Source: Typhlomys cinereus
Lineage: Eukaryota > Chordata > Mammalia > Rodentia > Platacanthomyidae
Assembly: GCA_023101885.1 (NCBI GenBank)
Contig: JALPQD010000401.1
Coordinates: forward strand, 744,001 to 808,000
Length of the DNA stretch: 64,000 nucleotides
Direction: 5' to 3'
Shown: one piece after another, positions 21,920 through 32,777 of the stretch
Layout of the letters: every line of letters begins with the position of its first letter
Numbering within the stretch: position 1 is the stretch's first letter
The notes under the pieces: model-generated
What the model was told of the DNA's origin: nothing
Seen by the model: the letters and a program-made list of their open reading frames with translations, nothing else
Database searches by the model: none
Position numbers and translations under genes: made by a program

Positions 21920-22110
21920 TAGTTATATGTGTTTGCATGTGGTGAGTGTGCATGTATGTGCAGGCCTGTATACAAGAGGCACTTGAGTGTGTTTGCCTGT
22001 GGGGGCCCAAGAGTGACACTGGGAATCATCCTGGGTTGCTCTATTGCCTTATTGCTTTGCTCTGGGGTTTCCCAGGTGGAACTGAAATTGCAGGCTGCTG
22101 CCATATTTAC
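21920..22110 (-). mobile_element. SINE-A fragment lacking the tRNA head
   Basis: On the plus strand: a TG-rich tail, 'gggcccaagagtgacactg', 'ggaatcatcctgggttgct' and 'ctctggggtttcccaggtgg', which is the reversed SINE-A body. The tRNA-derived head is missing. Confidence 0.7.
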
Positions 22111-22184
22111 CCAGCATTCAGACAACAATTTCTGTGAGACCAAAAGTAAGAAAACAATGTAAGTCCATTAATTGTGCTAAATTA

Positions 22185-22473
22185 AGAGTTAAATTTTTGT
22201 ACATCAAAAGGTATTCTCAATATGGCAAAAGGACAACCCAGCAAAAGGGAGAAAATATTCAAAATAAAACATCTAATTAAAAATTAACATAAAAATAAAT
22301 GAAGTCTTCAACCACAAAATAGAATAAAAAAGCAAAAATAGGCAAATATTTAAATAGTCTCTTCCCTATGATATACAAATGGCCAAGAAGTACCTGAAAA
22401 GATGTTGAACATCATTAATAATTAGGGAAATGAAAATCAAAACCCAGGTGAGGTACTTGGGATGATTACTATA

Positions 22474-22524
<51 letters not shown>

Positions 22525-22898
22525 CAGAGGGCACTATGTATACTCTTGGGGACCAAGGGTGACTTTAGGAATCATCCTGGATTGCTTCTAATTCCTTTTT
22601 GCTTCACTCTGAAATTTCCCAGGCTCCATCTTCCAGAGCTAGAAATGCATTTCCTCCTGGTGTTTTTACATGGAATCTGGGATCTGGACTCAGGTCCTTC
22701 TGCTTGTGAGGTAGTCTTAACCCCTGAGCGACCTGTCTACATCAAGATTACTATTAAAAAAAAAGAAAGGAAACAATAATTGTTGATAAGGATATGGGGA
22801 AGTTAGAACCTATGGATGCTGCTGATATGGGCGTTAGGGGGTATAGCTGCAATGGAAGACTTGTATAAATTTTTTTAGAAATTAAAAATAAATTACCA
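22185..22898 (+). mobile_element. LINE-1 ORF2 C-terminal fragment, interrupted
   Basis: Matches the mammalian L1 ORF2 3' coding order: 'atatacaaatggccaagaag', 'aaaagatgttgaacatcat', 'gggaaatgaaaatcaaaac', then after a SINE-A insertion 'ataaggatatggggaagtt'. Reading frames are destroyed by indels. Confidence 0.75.
22470..22742 (-). mobile_element. SINE-A, older subfamily, inside L1
   Basis: A (GT)n tail on the plus strand at 22476-22521, then 'accaagggtgactttagga' and the reversed head ending near 22737. The L1 word 'gattactat' occurs on both sides (about 22460 and 22744), the likely TSD. Confidence 0.8.
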
Positions 22899-23098
22899 TG
22901 GGCTGGAGAGATGGCTCAGGGGATAAGACTCTGCCTCGAAAGCAAAAGGTCCTGAGTATGGATCCCAGATCCCACTTAAAAATGCCAGATGGAAATGGTA
23001 GCAGCCTGCACTTCAGACCCTGGTGGGTGGAGCCTGAGAAATCCCAGAGTGAAGCAAAAAGGAGGTAGAAACAATCCAAGATGATCCCTGAAGACTTA
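22899..23098 (+). mobile_element. SINE-A, older subfamily, lacking tail
   Basis: Head 'gggctggagagatggctc' and body to 'gatgatccctgaagac'. The CA-rich tail is absent, so the element was truncated by deletion. Confidence 0.8.
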
Positions 23099-23454
23099 AC
23101 TACTACAGCAATCTCAAGAATGACAAAGGAAGACTTGCGGGTTACATTACCCCTCAAAGTGTATCATCTCAGGGTGATAAATCGAGACCTACAGTCTCCA
23201 GCACTCATCATTCATCAATTGCTAGGAAAGTTCACTCCCAAAACCAGGATGTTTTGAAGCAGCTGTTTAACAAGGAAAGGACTCCTCAGGCCAGTGCCAA
23301 GCCAGGCTTCACCCTGGTCTTCCCCTCTAGCTTGATGTACACCCGCCACAGAATTGTGCTCCCCCCACATTCCCGTGAGCTCTCCTCCCACACACCAGCC
23401 GCTAAGAAGCGTCTGACACTATGCTGAAGTGATTCCTTTTAAGCAAATTTGCTC
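23099..23454. other. Interval without recognised feature
   Basis: I see no gene or named repeat. Confidence 0.35.
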
Positions 23455-24085
23455 TAAGTAAGTACAGAAGGAACATCCCCAATCTAAGCATCAAAACTCC
23501 TCGATGCTCCAAAAATTGCAGAAGTTTTCAGGGCTACAAGCTCCACACCTGCCCTCATGGGAGATGCCACAGTCAACATGTAAGCACTGCAGACATGGTT
23601 TATTCATATTCCTAGAGGGAAAAGATGCTCATGGCCCTCTTCAGTTCCTTTTCTGCACACTCCCAAAGTCCCCCATGCAAGCATTCTCACTAGGGTGATA
23701 AAATGACATGCGTGTTGTAGTTGGGAGATGCCCCACCTGGGCCAGCCTTGTAAACCACTCTCCTTGTGGTTTTTGCTTACTCTGTGTCTTATCTAGTTGA
23801 AAGTATGTGGTGGCAAATGAACACAGATTGCTTCCACCATCGCCAGCACAGCCACACCTTCAGTGTACACAAACTTTGCTTCATGCACAGAATCCTTTTT
23901 TTAAAAATTCTCTAAAATCATCTTCAGGCTGTGAAATAATGCATATAGGAAGCATAAATGAATTTTCATGCTTAATTTTGGTTCCCCTTCCCAATTTACA
24001 TTTGTGCAAATATTAAGAAAAAAAGAGAGATCCGACATCCAAAACACTTCTGGTCTCCAAGCACATCATATAAAGACACCTCACA
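23455..24085. mobile_element. Tigger-like (TcMar) DNA transposon remnant
   Basis: The left end 'gaacatccccaatctaag' followed by 'ctcctcgatgctccaaaa', the interior 'tcttcaggctgtgaaataa', 'cataaatgaattttcatg', and the right end 'ccaaaacacttctggtctc' appear in the order of an ancient mammalian element with inverted 'caggttgagtatccct'-type ends. The name Tigger-like is from remembered terminal repeats; the exact family is not assigned. About 200 bp near 23600-23800 does not fit and may be an insertion. Confidence 0.55.
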
Positions 24086-24239
24086 CAGTAATGAGCCTAG
24101 TCACGATACTACTTCTTTTACTGTTTACTTAATTCTAAGTGTCTGTGGAATTCATTTAGTCCAAGTACATACACAATGCTTTCTAGATTGATTCCATCTA
24201 GAATACTTGTTGAGTGTCCATTATTGAGAAATCCCAGTG

Positions 24240-24360
<121 letters not shown>

Positions 24361-24544
24361 GAGTGGAATTATCTCCAGTGTTCCTGCTAGCCCTGGGCCT
24401 ATGCAAGAAGCATCTTGAAAGGGTCTGCACGCCACAAGCAGGATAGAGCTTTCACATCTGTATGCTCATATCTAGACGATTTCAAGGATAGTTAAAATCG
24501 CTTTGCTCCCTTGAAATCCTATTCATTTGTTTATGGTGTGGGGT

Positions 24545-24686
24545 CAATGACAGGTCAGTGGGTAAGGTGAGGTATCATAGCCTGAGTTTGGTCCCTAGAA
24601 GCCCACGTGGTTGAGGGGGAGAACAAACTTCCAAAAGTTGTCCTCTGACTTCCAACAACGTTCTGTGGCATTATGTGTCTGCACTT

Positions 24687-24690
<4 letters not shown>
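24545..24690 (+). repeat. B4-type SINE head
   Basis: 'gtcagtgggtaaggtgag', 'agcccacgtggttgagg' and 'gttgtcctctgacttccaa' are the B4/RSINE head and spacer. It runs directly into a (TC)n tract (24690-24780). Confidence 0.65.
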
Positions 24691-24737
<47 letters not shown>

Positions 24738-24782
24738 TTCTCTTTCTCTCTTTCTCTCTCTCTTTCTGTCTTCCTTTCTCTA
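24691..24782. repeat. (TC)n/(TTTC)n microsatellite
   Basis: Pyrimidine tract with CT and TTTC units forming the tail of the SINE at 24545. Confidence 0.95.
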
Positions 24783-25851
24783 ACTTTTATTTTAAAAAGG
24801 AATTAGGCAGTCAGAATCCACTATAAAGCCACATTCAACTGTATTCTTAGTATTAAAATCCAGTGAAATAAGGTGACATTAGCGAGGGATTAGTTCCTAC
24901 TGGATGCTCGATTTTACAGGAATGAATGTCTGATCTTATCGTTCTTCTGCAGAGCTTCCTGGCTGCAAATCACAAACACAGCAGCCTAGATCCATCTCAC
25001 CTCTTCATCCCGTGTGCCCCAAACAAATAGGAACCTTGCATCATGTGTTCATTATCATGGACAGCAGACATTCATCAAAAGCACCAACTATATCAGAGTT
25101 ATGGAGGAAATCGAAAACCAACTTCTTGGTTTACCCATGTCAGGCAATAATTTCCATAAAACATATAAATAGTCTGCGCTGTAGCATCGTTTCTAACGCT
25201 CTGATGAGAAGAACGCACGTCTGGCTTCCAAGAGTAAATTTTGAACTGCAGCATATAAATAATGAGGTGTGTCACTGAAGGCCAAGCAGTCATCCTTCCT
25301 TTAGTCTAAATAAAGAGCCCTGGGGATGGGCCTCAGAAGAAAAATTCTCAAAGACGTGTGGAGAAGCACAGGAATATATATGTGGGCATCTCTAAAATAT
25401 GGCTCCATCTGCCTATAGCTGTTGCATGCATTGTGCATTATCTCACACTTGAGGCTTTTCTGGAAGTGATTTTTCACGTGTATGTAAGTTTAAAACAAGA
25501 CATTTTCTGTATTCAATAAGTTACTGGCCTCTGAGACCTATAAGAGAAATTTTGAATTGACAATTTACTTCCAGCGATGAAGAACCCTCACACATAATAA
25601 CTCCATAATATTCTCTTCTGTGCAGCTACTCAATAAATCCAGGTTTTTTTTTCCCCTCACTAAAATCTCTAAGTACTATAAAGTAAGTGATATTGCGTCC
25701 ATTGCACATAATTTTACTTATATTCTGGCTAAAGGCCTACTGCAATCTAATTCCTGAAGTAAGTGAAGAATAATTGGCAAAGTCATGCATCTTAAATTTT
25801 TATTGGTTTTCACATTAAGGACTAAAAGAAAATTTGTATGAAAGACTTTTT
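24783..25851. other. Repeat-poor interval
   Basis: No recognised gene or interspersed repeat. The sequence is AT-rich and frames are short. Confidence 0.4.
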
Positions 25852-25968
25852 TTTTCCTTTGGACACAGGACACCACTATATAGCCCAAGCTGTCCTTGAG
25901 CTCACTGCCCACTTGCCCTAGTTTCTTGAGTGCTGAGATTAGAGGCGTGTGCCACTATGCCTGGCCCA
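25852..25968 (-). mobile_element. B1 SINE (7SL-derived)
   Basis: The reversed B1 signature is seen on the plus strand: a T-run, 'gcccaagctgtccttgagc', 'tcttgagtgctgagattag' and 'gtgtgccactatgcctggc'. Confidence 0.85.
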
Positions 25969-26091
25969 AGATTACTTTCTAAGGTTTATCAAAATTAGAA
26001 CTCCTCTTTAAAAGACTGGAATGAGTAAGAACCATGGTATGTAAAGCCAGGCCCATGAAAATGTATGAATTACAAGAACAGTGTTGCAGTT

Positions 26092-26633
26092 TGCCTACAC
26101 ATTGCTGAAAATCACCACCAAACAGCTTAAGGGGGAACTAGGGATTTTATTCTGGCTCACGATTATTGAGTTAGTCTTAGTCCAGCTTGGCAGGAAAGCT
26201 CATATCAACACCAGGGACTGAGGGAACTGGTGGACTGCTGAGTGAGAGGCAAACCTCACTTGCCAGGCAGCATGTCTATCTGAGTATGCCAAATAATGTC
26301 AACTTACTGAACCAAGTAAAGAAATATGACAGCGGGCTCGTGTTCATGGAACTCACGGGTCTTACCTGCTCAGTTCAGGAGCTGAGCGTCTCAGCAGTCC
26401 CAGTCTGGTGCTGAAGAATGTTAAACTCTACTAAGTCAGCCTCCTCCATCTTATCTGTCTGCCTAGGGAATAGTCCCACCCAGCATGGGTTGGGTTTTAT
26501 CCATCAATTAGACAATGTTCTTCAGGTTTGCTTAGGGTCTCCTCAGGGATTAGCTCAACTACTAGTTTTTTGCAACTGTGCCCAAAGCTGGAGCCTTCAA
26601 TTGCCTAGTTGACACCTGTAGCTAACCATCACG
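26092..26633 (-). mobile_element. MaLR/ERVL-like LTR, reverse
   Basis: On the minus strand it begins 'gtgatggttagctacaggtg', related to the 'tgtgatggttagtcctgggt' start at 35056. The interior 'accagggactgagggaactg' and 'aacagcttaaggggg' are shared with 36702-37112 and 44311-44712. Confidence 0.7.
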
Positions 26634-26917
26634 CTCCACCACTTTGTTTGTTATTAGTCCCACTAGAAATGCATAATTAAATAAATAATTAACCCCAGAA
26701 AGATAAAACTAAAAATAAACATATAGCAGTTATAGGCAAAAATAGGACAGGCTAGACCTCAATAATTTTATAACTGTTGTTGCTCACCAGTTCTTCTGTC
26801 TTTAAAATCAGACGTTCAAACCCAACCATTCAGCCCTGGGCTCTTTATATGACAATGTATTAGACTCATTCTAGCACTTGAACTTGAACTAAAAATTTTG
26901 GCTAAGAATAACATACT

Positions 26918-27120
26918 TGGGCTCAGGGAGACAGCTATGCAGGTAAGGTGCTTGCTTGCAAACCTGATAAGGAGGCTCTGAGCCCACGTGGTGAAAGGAG
27001 AGAACCAATTTTTGAAAATTATCCTCTGACTTCCACCTATGAGACACGATGTGCTTATGTGTTCTCTCTTTCTCTCTCTTGATCTCTCTCTTTCATTCTC
27101 TCACTGACTTTCTCAAATAA
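26918..27120 (+). repeat. B4-type SINE with (TC)n tail
   Basis: 'gggctcagggagacagcta', 'ggctctgagcccacgtggtg', 'aattatcctctgacttccac' and a CT-rich tail ending 'caaataaataag'. Confidence 0.65.
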
Positions 27121-27159
27121 ATAAGCACTCTTTCACTTAGTTATATCCCCAGCACATTT

Positions 27160-27225
27160 ATTTATTTATGAAATATGGTCTCACTAAATTACCCAGGCTG
27201 TTCTTGAACTTCCTTCTCTGCTTTC
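27160..27225 (-). mobile_element. B1 fragment
   Basis: 'tatggtctcactaaattacc' and 'caggctgttcttgaactt' are the reversed 3' part of a B1 element. Confidence 0.6.
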
Positions 27226-27330
27226 TCTCTTTTTCCCTATCTTGTGATTCCTTGATTCTTGATCTGTCATCCTCTCAGTAATTTCTCTGAGACAATTAAC
27301 TATATTGTTTTACTCAAAAGGATAGATATA

Positions 27331-27537
27331 GGGCTGGAGAGGTGGTTCAGGGGTTAAGCCTCTGCCTTTCAGGCGAAAGGTCCTGAGTTCGGATCCCAGA
27401 TCCCACATATAGACGCCAGGCGGAAGCGGGGGCGGCCTGTGCTTCTGATCCTGGTAGGGCAGAGCCTGTGAATCCCGGGGCAGAAGGAGGTGGAGGCGTC
27501 CATGGTGGTTCCCGAATTCGTCCGTGGTTCTACACAG

Positions 27538-27570
<33 letters not shown>

Positions 27571-27628
27571 ACACGCGCGCGCACATACACACGCACATGC
27601 GCACAGTTGAATAAATAATAATAAAAAA
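27331..27628 (+). mobile_element. SINE-A, young subfamily
   Basis: Near-consensus copy: 'ggctggagaggtggttc', 'gagttcggatcccagatcc', CpG-rich body, 'cgaattcgtccgtggttc', (CA)n, 'gttgaataaataataataa' and poly(A). The perfect 15-bp TSD 'aaaaggatagatata' lies at 27316-27330 and 27629-27643. Retained CpGs and the perfect TSD indicate recent insertion. Confidence 0.95.
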
Positions 27629-27662
27629 AAAAGGATAGATATAGGGTATGCTTGAAGACATC

Positions 27663-28068
27663 TGTACTGGTTATTCTTCACCTTTGCTGTGAGACACCAC
27701 TGAGGCTCAAACAACTTAAAGGGAGAAAGGGGAGGTATATTCAGCTTACAGTTCCAGAGGAGAGATACAGTCTTTTATAGCAGGAATATCATGGCTTGAC
27801 TGGCAGAAACTGAAGCCAGGCTGTCATGTCCATTAGGAGATTGAGAGTTGCAAGACTGCCAACTGCAAAAGCAGACCTCTCCCAGAAGTAAGGTGGGACT
27901 AACCCACCTCAAGGCCCCACCCCCTGTGACTGCCTTCTTCCTGCAAGACTTTACCTCTTAAAGGTGCCATGACCTCCAAAAAACTAAAGACACAAACACA
28001 TGAGCCTGTCCTCACAGGCCATCCCTGATCCCCACAGGCTCATTGCCATCTCATTATGCAAACCATAC
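27663..28068 (-). mobile_element. MaLR 3' LTR
   Basis: Ends (minus strand) 'gaagaataaccagtaca'. It carries 'cctttaagagg...ggcaccttta'-type MaLR blocks. The U3 start near 28068 ('tatggtttgcataatgag') is degraded compared with the 5' LTR. Confidence 0.7.
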
Positions 28069-28904
28069 TCAGTCCAACTTTAAAAGTCCCAACACAGACT
28101 ACATCAGTAGTCCCAAAACAGTCCAAAAGTCCAAAAATTGAAAACCTTCTATAAAAATCAAAAGACAAATTACATACTTCCAACATACAATGCACAGATT
28201 AAACACTCCCATTCCAAAAGGGAGGAATGGAGGCATATCCAGGGAAAATCAGTCAATAAAAATTCCAAAAACCAGCAGGACAAACTCCAAATCCTACAGT
28301 TCTGTGTCCAATAGATGAACTTCTTGTGCAAATCATCTCAGTCCCAAAGAGCTTTGATTCCATCCCTCTAACAAAGCTGTATTTTAATCATTCTCTTGGA
28401 CTGGCTTTTCCCAGAGTATATAACTGTCTTTGGCAGATGTCCCACATTAGCTCTGGCATCTCTAACATCTTCATTTCTTAATGGCAAGCCAGGCTTTAAC
28501 ACCACAGCACAAACTGCCCTTTTTGGGCCTCTAAACTGCAGGCTTCCTAGCACATGCTACCTGGCTTCCTCCATCCTTTGAAACCTTGAAGGAGGGAATT
28601 ACGTTCTCTCTCTTGCCTTTTTGATGCCTCTGAAGCCAGCACCAGGTGGATGATGTTGCCAAATTCTGCTACAGCTTTGAGTTGGAGATTGGCCCCTTTG
28701 ACTTACAGTAGGTTCAACTTCTTGGTACTGACTATAGGAAAAAATCTCTCTCCCTTGGGTGGTTGTTTCATGGAATCAGAAAGATCTCCCTTTGCAATTC
28801 CACACTTTAGCTCTTCTATTCCAAAAGAATTTGCATTCTTATGGGTAGGAGCCTTTCCTGAGGATCTTGCTCTCAGGATAGGGCCTATCCCATTATCCAA
28901 ATGA

Positions 28905-29640
28905 AGACCAGGCTTTGGTTCACTAATGGACCTAATCTATTTAACAATAGTCACCATTTTGCTCTATATCTCCTCTGTAGACTTGCCCTTCCATTTTTTT
29001 TTCAAATTTCATAGTTTTTACTTCTGTCTCATTCCTTGATCTTTTTTTGTAACTATGAACAAAAGCACTAAAAAAAGTAGCCATGCCACACTGTCAAGAC
29101 TGTCTTGCTTTGAAAGCTCTACCATCAAACATTCAAATTTAACTTCAGGCAAGCTCTCAGGTCAAGGTCAAAACTTAACTAAACGCTGTCAAAACTTGAC
29201 TCCATTTGCCACTCATCAAGTTTCCAACACAATCTCTGTTCCCCTCTGGACCATCCTATAATTGAAATAAAGAGTAGGCTTTGATTTACTAATGGAGCTA
29301 ATCTGTTTAGCAATAGCTGCCATTTTGCTCTCTACCTCTTTCTAGTTCAGCTCTTCAAATTTGCTACTGTATATTTTCTTGGCAGACCTCATAGTTTTTG
29401 CTTCTTTCTGCCGGATTCCTTGCTCTTTTTTTGTAACTCTGAACAAGAGCACTAAAAAGTAGCCAAGTCACACTGTCAAGATTGTCTTGTCTTGAAAATT
29501 CTTCTACTAAACACTCAAATTTAACTTCAAGCTCTCAGGATGAGGGCAAAACTTCATTAAATTATCTGCCAACATATGGCTCTATTTACCACTCGTCCCA
29601 TTCCAAACACGGTCTTTGTTTTCTTCCGGACCATCACAAT
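28905..29640 (-). repeat. ~0.37-kb tandem duplication inside MaLR
   Basis: Unit 1 (about 28905-29260) and unit 2 (about 29270-29640) are colinear and diverged. Paired landmarks include 'aggctttggttcactaatgg' with 'aggctttgatttactaatgg', 'tttttttgtaactatgaac' with 'tttttttgtaactctgaac', and 'ctctggaccatcc' with 'cttccggaccatca'. The visible divergence shows the duplication is old. Confidence 0.85.
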
Positions 29641-29944
29641 CTAGGCCTCCACTTCCTATGTCTTTCACAGCATTGCTCTCTTCCAAACTCTCACAAGAAT
29701 GGCCTTTTTGGCCCTTTTGATCTGATCTCTAGGACACAAAGGCTTTCCCAGCATGAAGTCCCATAATTCTCCATATTTCTCCCAACAAACAGTTCCAAAA
29801 GTACACTAGCCACATCACAACAATTGTCATACTGATGTGTACTAACTTCTTTCAGCTTCACAAATGACTTCACTAATTTCTCTCAACTTCAAAGTAATTC
29901 ACATTGTGGTACTGGATTATCTTAATCTCACAGCAATATCCCAC

Positions 29945-29956
29945 TTCTGGCACCAA
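29945..29956 (-). other. MaLR primer-binding region
   Basis: On the minus strand 'attggtgccaga' lies directly inside the 5' LTR. The identical 12-mer occurs just inside the LTR at 63937-63948. This is the expected position of the tRNA primer-binding site. Confidence 0.7.
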
Positions 29957-29961
29957 TTTCT

Positions 29962-30306
29962 ATATCAGTTTCTCTTATCTGTTGCTGTGATAGAACATCC
30001 TCAGTCAAGCAACTTAAGGGAGATTAATTCAGCTTATGATTCCAGAGGGGAGATACAGTCTTTCATGGCAGAAATGGCATGGCTGGTAGGCAGAAGCTGG
30101 AAGAGGCCTAGGTCACTTCTATCCAGGAGGCTCAGAGCTGCAAGACTGCCAGTTACACAAGCAGACCTCTTCCAGAAGTAAGATGTGACTAATCACCTCA
30201 TGCCTTACCACATGTAAGTGTCTTCCTCCCACAAGGCTTCACATCCTAAAGATGCCATGACCTTCCTAAGCACATGAGTTTGTGGAAGATATTTCAAACC
30301 ATGACA
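29962..30306 (-). mobile_element. MaLR 5' LTR
   Basis: On the minus strand it starts 'tgtcatggtttgaaatatc' and ends 'agagaaactgatata' beside the primer-binding region. 345 bp. Confidence 0.8.
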
Positions 30307-30378
30307 CTGGAGATTGAACTCAGGTAGCAAGTCTGTGTGCAAATGCTCTACCCACTGAACTAGCTCACCAGCCCAAAG
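30307..30378 (-). repeat. tRNA-derived SINE head (ID/B4 type)
   Basis: 'ggagattgaactcaggtag', 'tctacccactgaactagct' and 'caccagccc' form the reversed head of a rodent tRNA-SINE. Only the head is present; the MaLR provirus borders it. Confidence 0.7.
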
Positions 30379-30924
30379 TATTTTCTTCCTAAGGTTGCTT
30401 TTCCTGACATCAGAGTAGTAATATGAAGTGACACTGGTAGAAATCATACCATCTGCACTGGGGCTTCATTTCTCAAATGTTGCTACAACTAGAAATTCTC
30501 CACCCTCAATTGGGAAGTTTTAGAAACAAGAAGCAATAAAAATGAGGGATCTTTATACACTTTATGAACATCATTGGAGCCAGAATTAAGAGTCATCAAT
30601 GCGTGATGAAGACATGGCATTAAAGCCTTAAATCACAGAATTAAAAGCTCAGCAGTAGCTTAGAAAAGATTTGACCCAATATCCTTAGCAGAATTCTGGT
30701 TCTTGGAGGCCAAAGAACTCTCTTAAGATCATTCAGTAAACCTGCAACAAGATCAGGTCTCAGATCTTCTGAAACTACCACTATTCTGATGTATATACAA
30801 TACACACACCAGGGCATGGGTGTACCCGCTTTCTCTCTGCTTCTTAAAAGCATGAATTTAAAAGTTAATATAAAATTAACATTCATTCCAAAAATCATGC
30901 AATTAAAATGTCTCTATAATTCAC
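30379..30924. other. Interval without recognised feature
   Basis: Nothing recognised. Confidence 0.35.
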
Positions 30925-31104
30925 TGGGAAGTTTTGTAGTACTTCTGAGCATATACTTGAAAGAACTGATAACAGAGATTCCTACAGATATGAATATTTA
31001 ACTCTTGGACAGTGGTATTTTTCACAACAGCCAAATGACAAAAAGAATACAAATATCCATCCAACTCACCAACAGATGAATGGATAAACAAGATCTTTCC
31101 CTTT

Positions 31105-31136
<32 letters not shown>

Positions 31137-31160
31137 GTGGAATTTTAATGTTACTCCCTT
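30925..31160 (+). mobile_element. LINE-1 ORF2 3' fragment with microsatellite
   Basis: 'tcacaacagccaaatgaca', 'aaatatccatccaactcacc' and 'aacagatgaatggataaac' are the end of mammalian L1 ORF2. A (TC)n(AC)n block at 31109-31136 precedes 'agtggaattttaatg'. Confidence 0.75.
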
Positions 31161-31192
31161 TCTTTTTAAAATTTATTGTAATATATATGTGG

Positions 31193-31364
31193 GCGGTTTG
31201 CGCTTCTGGTCCTGGTAGGGCGGAGCCTGTGAATTCCGGGGCAGAGTAAACAAGGAGGAGTTGAAAGTGGTCCATGGTGGTTCCCGAATTCGTCCGTGGT
31301 TCTACACACACACACACACACACACACGTACACATACACGCACAATTGAATAAATATTTAAGAA
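31193..31364 (+). mobile_element. SINE-A, young subfamily, 5'-truncated
   Basis: Starts in mid-body at 'gggcggtttgcgcttctgg', then 'cgaattcgtccgtggttc', a (CA)n tract and 'caattgaataaatattta'. The tRNA head is absent. Confidence 0.9.
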
Positions 31365-31621
31365 AAGGTACTGAAGAAAGTGACAAGAACCTGGAGACCC
31401 AGAAGAAACTAGAGAGAGGAACAACAGTACAGGCATTGTGGGACTCACAAGAAAAAGACAGAATGAGAGAAGTAGACAGAAGGTTACAAAATAATAGTTG
31501 AAAAATTCCCCTCCTCGATGAAATTTTTGGAATATAAACATGTAGGAAGTTTAGTGAACTCCAAGTCACCTGAACTCAAAGACTTCCACACTAGGCATGT
31601 TATCACCAAAGTCTTGAGTGT

Positions 31622-31835
31622 TGGGGCTGTAGTCCTCCTGGTAGAGTGCTTGCCTAGAATTCACCAAGCCCTGTTTAGAATCCTCAGCACCTCAGGAACC
31701 AGGCATGGTAGTGTAAAACCAGACACATGCTTGTAATCCCAGTATTTAGGAGGCTCAGGCAGAGGACCAAAAGTTAAAGATCATCTTCAGCTACTTAGTG
31801 AGTTCAAGACAAAAGCCTTAAAACCAAAAACTAGA
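31622..31835 (+). mobile_element. B4 SINE (ID head plus B1 body)
   Basis: The ID-like head 'ggggctgtagtcctcctgg' with 'gcttgcctagaattcacc' is fused to a B1-like body 'ccaggcatggtagtgtaaaa', 'gtaatcccagtatttagga', 'tcagctacttagtgagttc'. Confidence 0.8.
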
Positions 31836-32049
31836 ATCAATAGCAATTCTGAAGGCAGAAAGGAAAAAATGATTCAATCACCGAAAAGAGATTCTAGAAT
31901 TATCAATGAATTTCACATGTGCCAAAAGTCTGGGCAAATATATTCAAAATGCTAAAAGAAAAATAAATCACAAGACAAGAACCATATACAGCAAATACTA
32001 CTTTAAAAAGTAAAAGAGAATTGAAGATATTCTCGGATCAACAAAATAA

Positions 32050-32225
32050 TGAGCATGCGGCCAATGAGATGCTTTAGTGGGTAAAGATGCCTGCATACAA
32101 ACCTAGCAAGTAGAGTTTGATTCCTAGAACCCACATGGTGGTAGGAGAGAACCAACTTCCAAAAGTTGTCATCTGACCTCCAAGTGTGCATTATGGCACA
32201 TACACTAGCTCTCACGCTCTCTCAA
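32050..32225 (+). repeat. B4-type SINE
   Basis: 'ggccaatgagatgctttag', 'acccacatggtggtaggag', 'gttgtcatctgacctccaa' and a CA/CT tail. Confidence 0.7.
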
Positions 32226-32502
32226 TCATTTCTGCTGTAGAGGAAACATTCAAGCACAAGAATCTAGAAGACCAGCAGCCTTGGAAAGAGATGAAGAGTT
32301 CACTAAATGGAAGCAAGTAGGCAACTCTGGAAGGTGGTTTAAGTCTAATTGCAGTGTGACACCGCGTTGTATTTTTTGTATAACTTAGGAGACCATTTCA
32401 TTTTAGTGAGTTATTAGTCTATGTTTTTGGACATACAAATAATAAAGATTTTATTACATCACAAATGGAAAGGTAGAAATAAAACTGCTAAGGAGCAGAA
32501 TT

Positions 32503-32777
32503 GTTTTTTGTATGCGTGTGTATGTATGTGCATGTAAGCACATGCATGTGTGCATACAAATGTGTGAACAAGAGGGCACTGAGTGTGTGTGTTTATAGAT
32601 GCCCAAGGGTGACATTGGGAATTATCCTGGATTGTTTTACCTCTTTGTTGCTTTACTCTGGGCCTTTGCCATTTCTATCTGCCATTTTTTTTTTTTAAAT
32701 GTGGGGTCTAGGGATCTGAACTCCTGTTCTTTTGCTTGTGAGGCAAAAGACTAATTACTGAATCATCTCCCCAGCTT
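32503..32777 (-). mobile_element. SINE-A, older subfamily
   Basis: Reversed: TG-rich tail, 'gcccaagggtgacattggg', T-run, 'gggatctgaactcctgttc' and 'catctccccagc'. The likely TSD is 'agcagaatt' versus 'agcagagtt'. Confidence 0.8.

Larger units (their letters stand above)
27663..30306 (-). mobile_element. Complete MaLR provirus (LTR-internal-LTR)
   Basis: Minus-strand, non-autonomous ERVL-MaLR element of about 2.6 kb. Read on the minus strand it has a 5' LTR (30306-29962), a primer-binding region, about 1.9 kb of internal DNA, and a 3' LTR (28068-27663). It has no gag/pol/env reading frame, as is normal for MaLR elements, which depend on enzymes supplied by other ERVs. The internal part contains a large tandem duplication. 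I see no 5-bp TSD: acatc is on the left and ctgga on the right. Its right edge abuts a reversed tRNA-SINE head. Confidence 0.8.

Noticed and set aside
27663..30306. 5-bp TSD for the MaLR provirus
   Set aside because: The flanks acatc and ctgga do not match. The ends may have been altered or deleted.
31126..31569. 147-codon minus-strand frame
   Set aside because: Passes through the truncated SINE-A and its (CA)n tail. Not a gene.
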